6,638 nt of DNA from Deltaproteobacteria bacterium (lineage in GTDB: Bacteria; Myxococcota_A; Polyangia; JAAYKL01), in the NCBI GenBank assembly GCA_011389755.1, contig JAABTR010000363.1, forward strand, positions 1-6,638, in the 5' to 3' direction. The notes beneath the pieces were generated by a model. That model ran no database searches, was not told the origin of the DNA, and worked only from the letters and a program-made list of their open reading frames with translations. The position numbers were made by a program, and so were the translations under genes. Shown here piece after piece: positions 5,704-6,638 of the stretch. The stretch's first letter is position 1. Each line of letters begins with the position of its first letter.

Positions 5704-6305
5704 AGCATCACCTCCAATCCCAGCCGGGTGGCGAACTCGGATCGGCGCAGGGGCATCGGCCTGCGGGGCTGGGGCGCCATGAGGGCGAAGGTCAAGGGAT
5801 CGAGCACGATGGCCCAGTTGCCGAACGACCAGCGCAGCCCTGCGGGGCGGACTTCCAGAAACCACCCGGTGGACCCGGCGTCGTCGAAGAGCTCGTCGTA
5901 GAGCAGCGTGCTCGTCCCGACGGCTATGGAGCTGCGGATGCCTCCGCGGAACAGGACCGTCCCTATCCCCAAGGCGACATTGAGCGCGCCCGGCGTGAGG
6001 TCGGACTCGTACTCGGAGCGAAGCCACATCGACTGGGAGACGTGCACGAACCCCCTTAAGTAATCTTTATAAAAAGAGAGCCCGAATCGGCCGCCCCAGC
6101 CCATGTTGAAACCCACGGCGGTCTGCGTCGAGTTCGGAGCGATCCACGAGAGCCCTGCGTCGAGCTCAAAGAAAAAGTCGTGCTCGGGCGGCCCGTCTTC
6201 CAAAGGCTGCTCGGCCTGGGCCGGTGCGGAAAAGAGGGCGCTCGCGAAAAAAAACACCCCCGCCAGGTAGACGATGGGCCGAGGCTGTGTAGTCAGCGCC
6301 GTCAT
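5700..6305 (-). CDS. Exported beta-rich (putative outer-membrane barrel) protein, 201 aa
   Basis: The start is ATG 6305, which overlaps the preceding stop as ATGA; a TTG two codons earlier is less likely. A clear Sec signal peptide is present: R9, hydrophobic core 11-25 (IVYLAGVFFFASALF), and cleavage motif AQA|E at 29-32, leaving about 170 residues. The mature protein alternates polar and hydrophobic residues and is rich in Gly and aromatics (for example GFNMGWGGRFGLSFY at 65-79), as in small outer-membrane beta-barrels. The second half carries GTSTLLY (130-136), VRPAGLRW (152-159), DPLTFA (169-174) and APQP (177-180), all shared with the upstream partial protein. I recognise the general look of hypothetical envelope proteins from deltaproteobacteria but no named function. 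It ends in GLEVML rather than the aromatic residue usual for barrels. The downstream PLC-like gene overlaps its stop by 4 nt, so the products are likely coupled. Barrel assignment is inference. Confidence 0.75.
   Translation of the reverse strand: MTALTTQPRPIVYLAGVFFFASALFSAPAQAEQPLEDGPPEHDFFFELDAGLSWIAPNSTQTAVGFNMGWGGRFGLSFYKDYLRGFVHVSQSMWLRSEYESDLTPGALNVALGIGTVLFRGGIRSSIAVGTSTLLYDELFDDAGSTGWFLEVRPAGLRWSFGNWAIVLDPLTFALMAPQPRRPMPLRRSEFATRLGLEVML
5708..5715 (-). promoter_or_regulatory. Strong Shine-Dalgarno GGAGGTGA for the PLC-like gene
   Basis: Read on the minus strand, GGAGGTGA lies inside the last codons of the upstream gene, with 7 nt between GGAGG and the GTG start at 5703. It decides the start of the PLC-like gene, since the frame is open for another 108 codons upstream but there encodes arginine-rich antisense-type sequence without a signal peptide. 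Confidence 0.85.
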
Positions 6306-6638
6306 TTCCAAAACCCGTATTCGATGGCCACGGTCGTCACAAAGGCGATGTTCGTGATGGGGACGCCGGAGGGTTGAGGCATCGATATTTTAAGGCTCAG
6401 CGGCCGGATCTCGATGATGTTTCGTTCGGTGAGCTCGAACCGCAGGCCGACCGGGTTGATGTCCAGGCTCATCCCGGTCGTCCCACGAGGCACGATGTCG
6501 GTCGCGAACAAGAGGGTGCTCGTCCCGAACGACGCGCTGAAGCGGACCTGCTGTTTGAGGATGAGAAAACCCAGCCCGGCGTCTGTCTCGAAGACGCTCT
6601 CGATGGGCGCGGCGCTCAGGTCTTCCGAGGGCCAAAAC
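6302..6638 (-). CDS. Exported beta-rich protein, C-terminal 111 residues; paralogue of the next gene
   Basis: The frame is open from the right window edge to the TGA at 6304-6302; no start is visible, so the N-terminus lies outside. A TTG at 6511 is internal, because homology with the downstream protein extends upstream of it. The pattern GTSTLLF (38-44), GTTG, INPVGLRF, RPLSL and MPQP matches the 201-aa neighbour at the same spacing with at most a one-residue gap, so the two are tandem paralogues. Alternating hydrophobic residues suggest beta strands, and the C-terminus IEYGFWK has the aromatic character of outer-membrane barrel end strands. The stop overlaps the next start as ATGA, showing operon organisation; the promoter must lie beyond the window. 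Function is unknown. Confidence 0.75.
   Translation of the reverse strand, partial: FWPSEDLSAAPIESVFETDAGLGFLILKQQVRFSASFGTSTLLFATDIVPRGTTGMSLDINPVGLRFELTERNIIEIRPLSLKISMPQPSGVPITNIAFVTTVAIEYGFWK

Noticed and set aside
5347..5901. Plus-strand open frame of 184 codons opposite the operon
   Set aside because: It is antisense to two genes with signal peptides and 4-nt coupling, and has no domain of its own.
5704..6027. N-terminal extension of the PLC-like protein by 108 residues
   Set aside because: It is arginine- and proline-rich and out of frame with a well-supported gene on the same strand; the GTG at 5703 has a perfect ribosome binding site and is followed at once by a signal peptide.

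Overview
This window looks like a chromosomal segment of a GC-rich, Gram-negative deltaproteobacterial-type organism (Myxococcota or a nearby lineage). The pointers are an Hanks-type Ser/Thr kinase, a lipoprotein phosphatase, an RNase Z with an atypical N-terminus (LGIGGMMPMP), a HelD-like ATPase with a long N-terminal arm, and a family of exported beta-rich proteins. The lineage is inferred from family resemblance only. No tRNA, rRNA, CRISPR array, insertion sequence or attachment site is visible.

Layout. Positions 1-2107 carry three minus-strand genes, read right to left: rnz (RNase Z, tRNA 3' processing), a predicted lipoprotein DSP/PTP-type phosphatase, and the first 88 codons of a Ser/Thr kinase that runs off the left edge. 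A good sigma70-like promoter sits exactly at the rnz stop and should drive the phosphatase; its -35 box contains the rnz stop codon. Positions 2108-2349 form a divergent intergenic region with a GTTTTC hexamer repeat bracketed by a short inverted repeat. Positions 2350-4665 hold a plus-strand superfamily 1 ATPase of the HelD type, which interacts with RNA polymerase in characterised relatives.

Positions 4654-6638 are a tightly packed minus-strand operon, convergent with and overlapping the helicase by 12 bp. In transcription order it holds the C-terminal part of an exported beta-rich protein, a full-length paralogue of it with a signal peptide, and a secreted zinc-dependent phospholipase C-like protein. 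Both internal junctions are 4-nt stop/start overlaps (ATGA and GTGA), so the three products are probably translationally coupled and act in the same envelope process.

The best candidate for an undescribed system is this last operon: two related putative outer-membrane barrels coupled to a secreted PLC-fold protein. The kinase/lipoprotein-phosphatase pair is the second item of interest. Everything else looks like ordinary housekeeping content.
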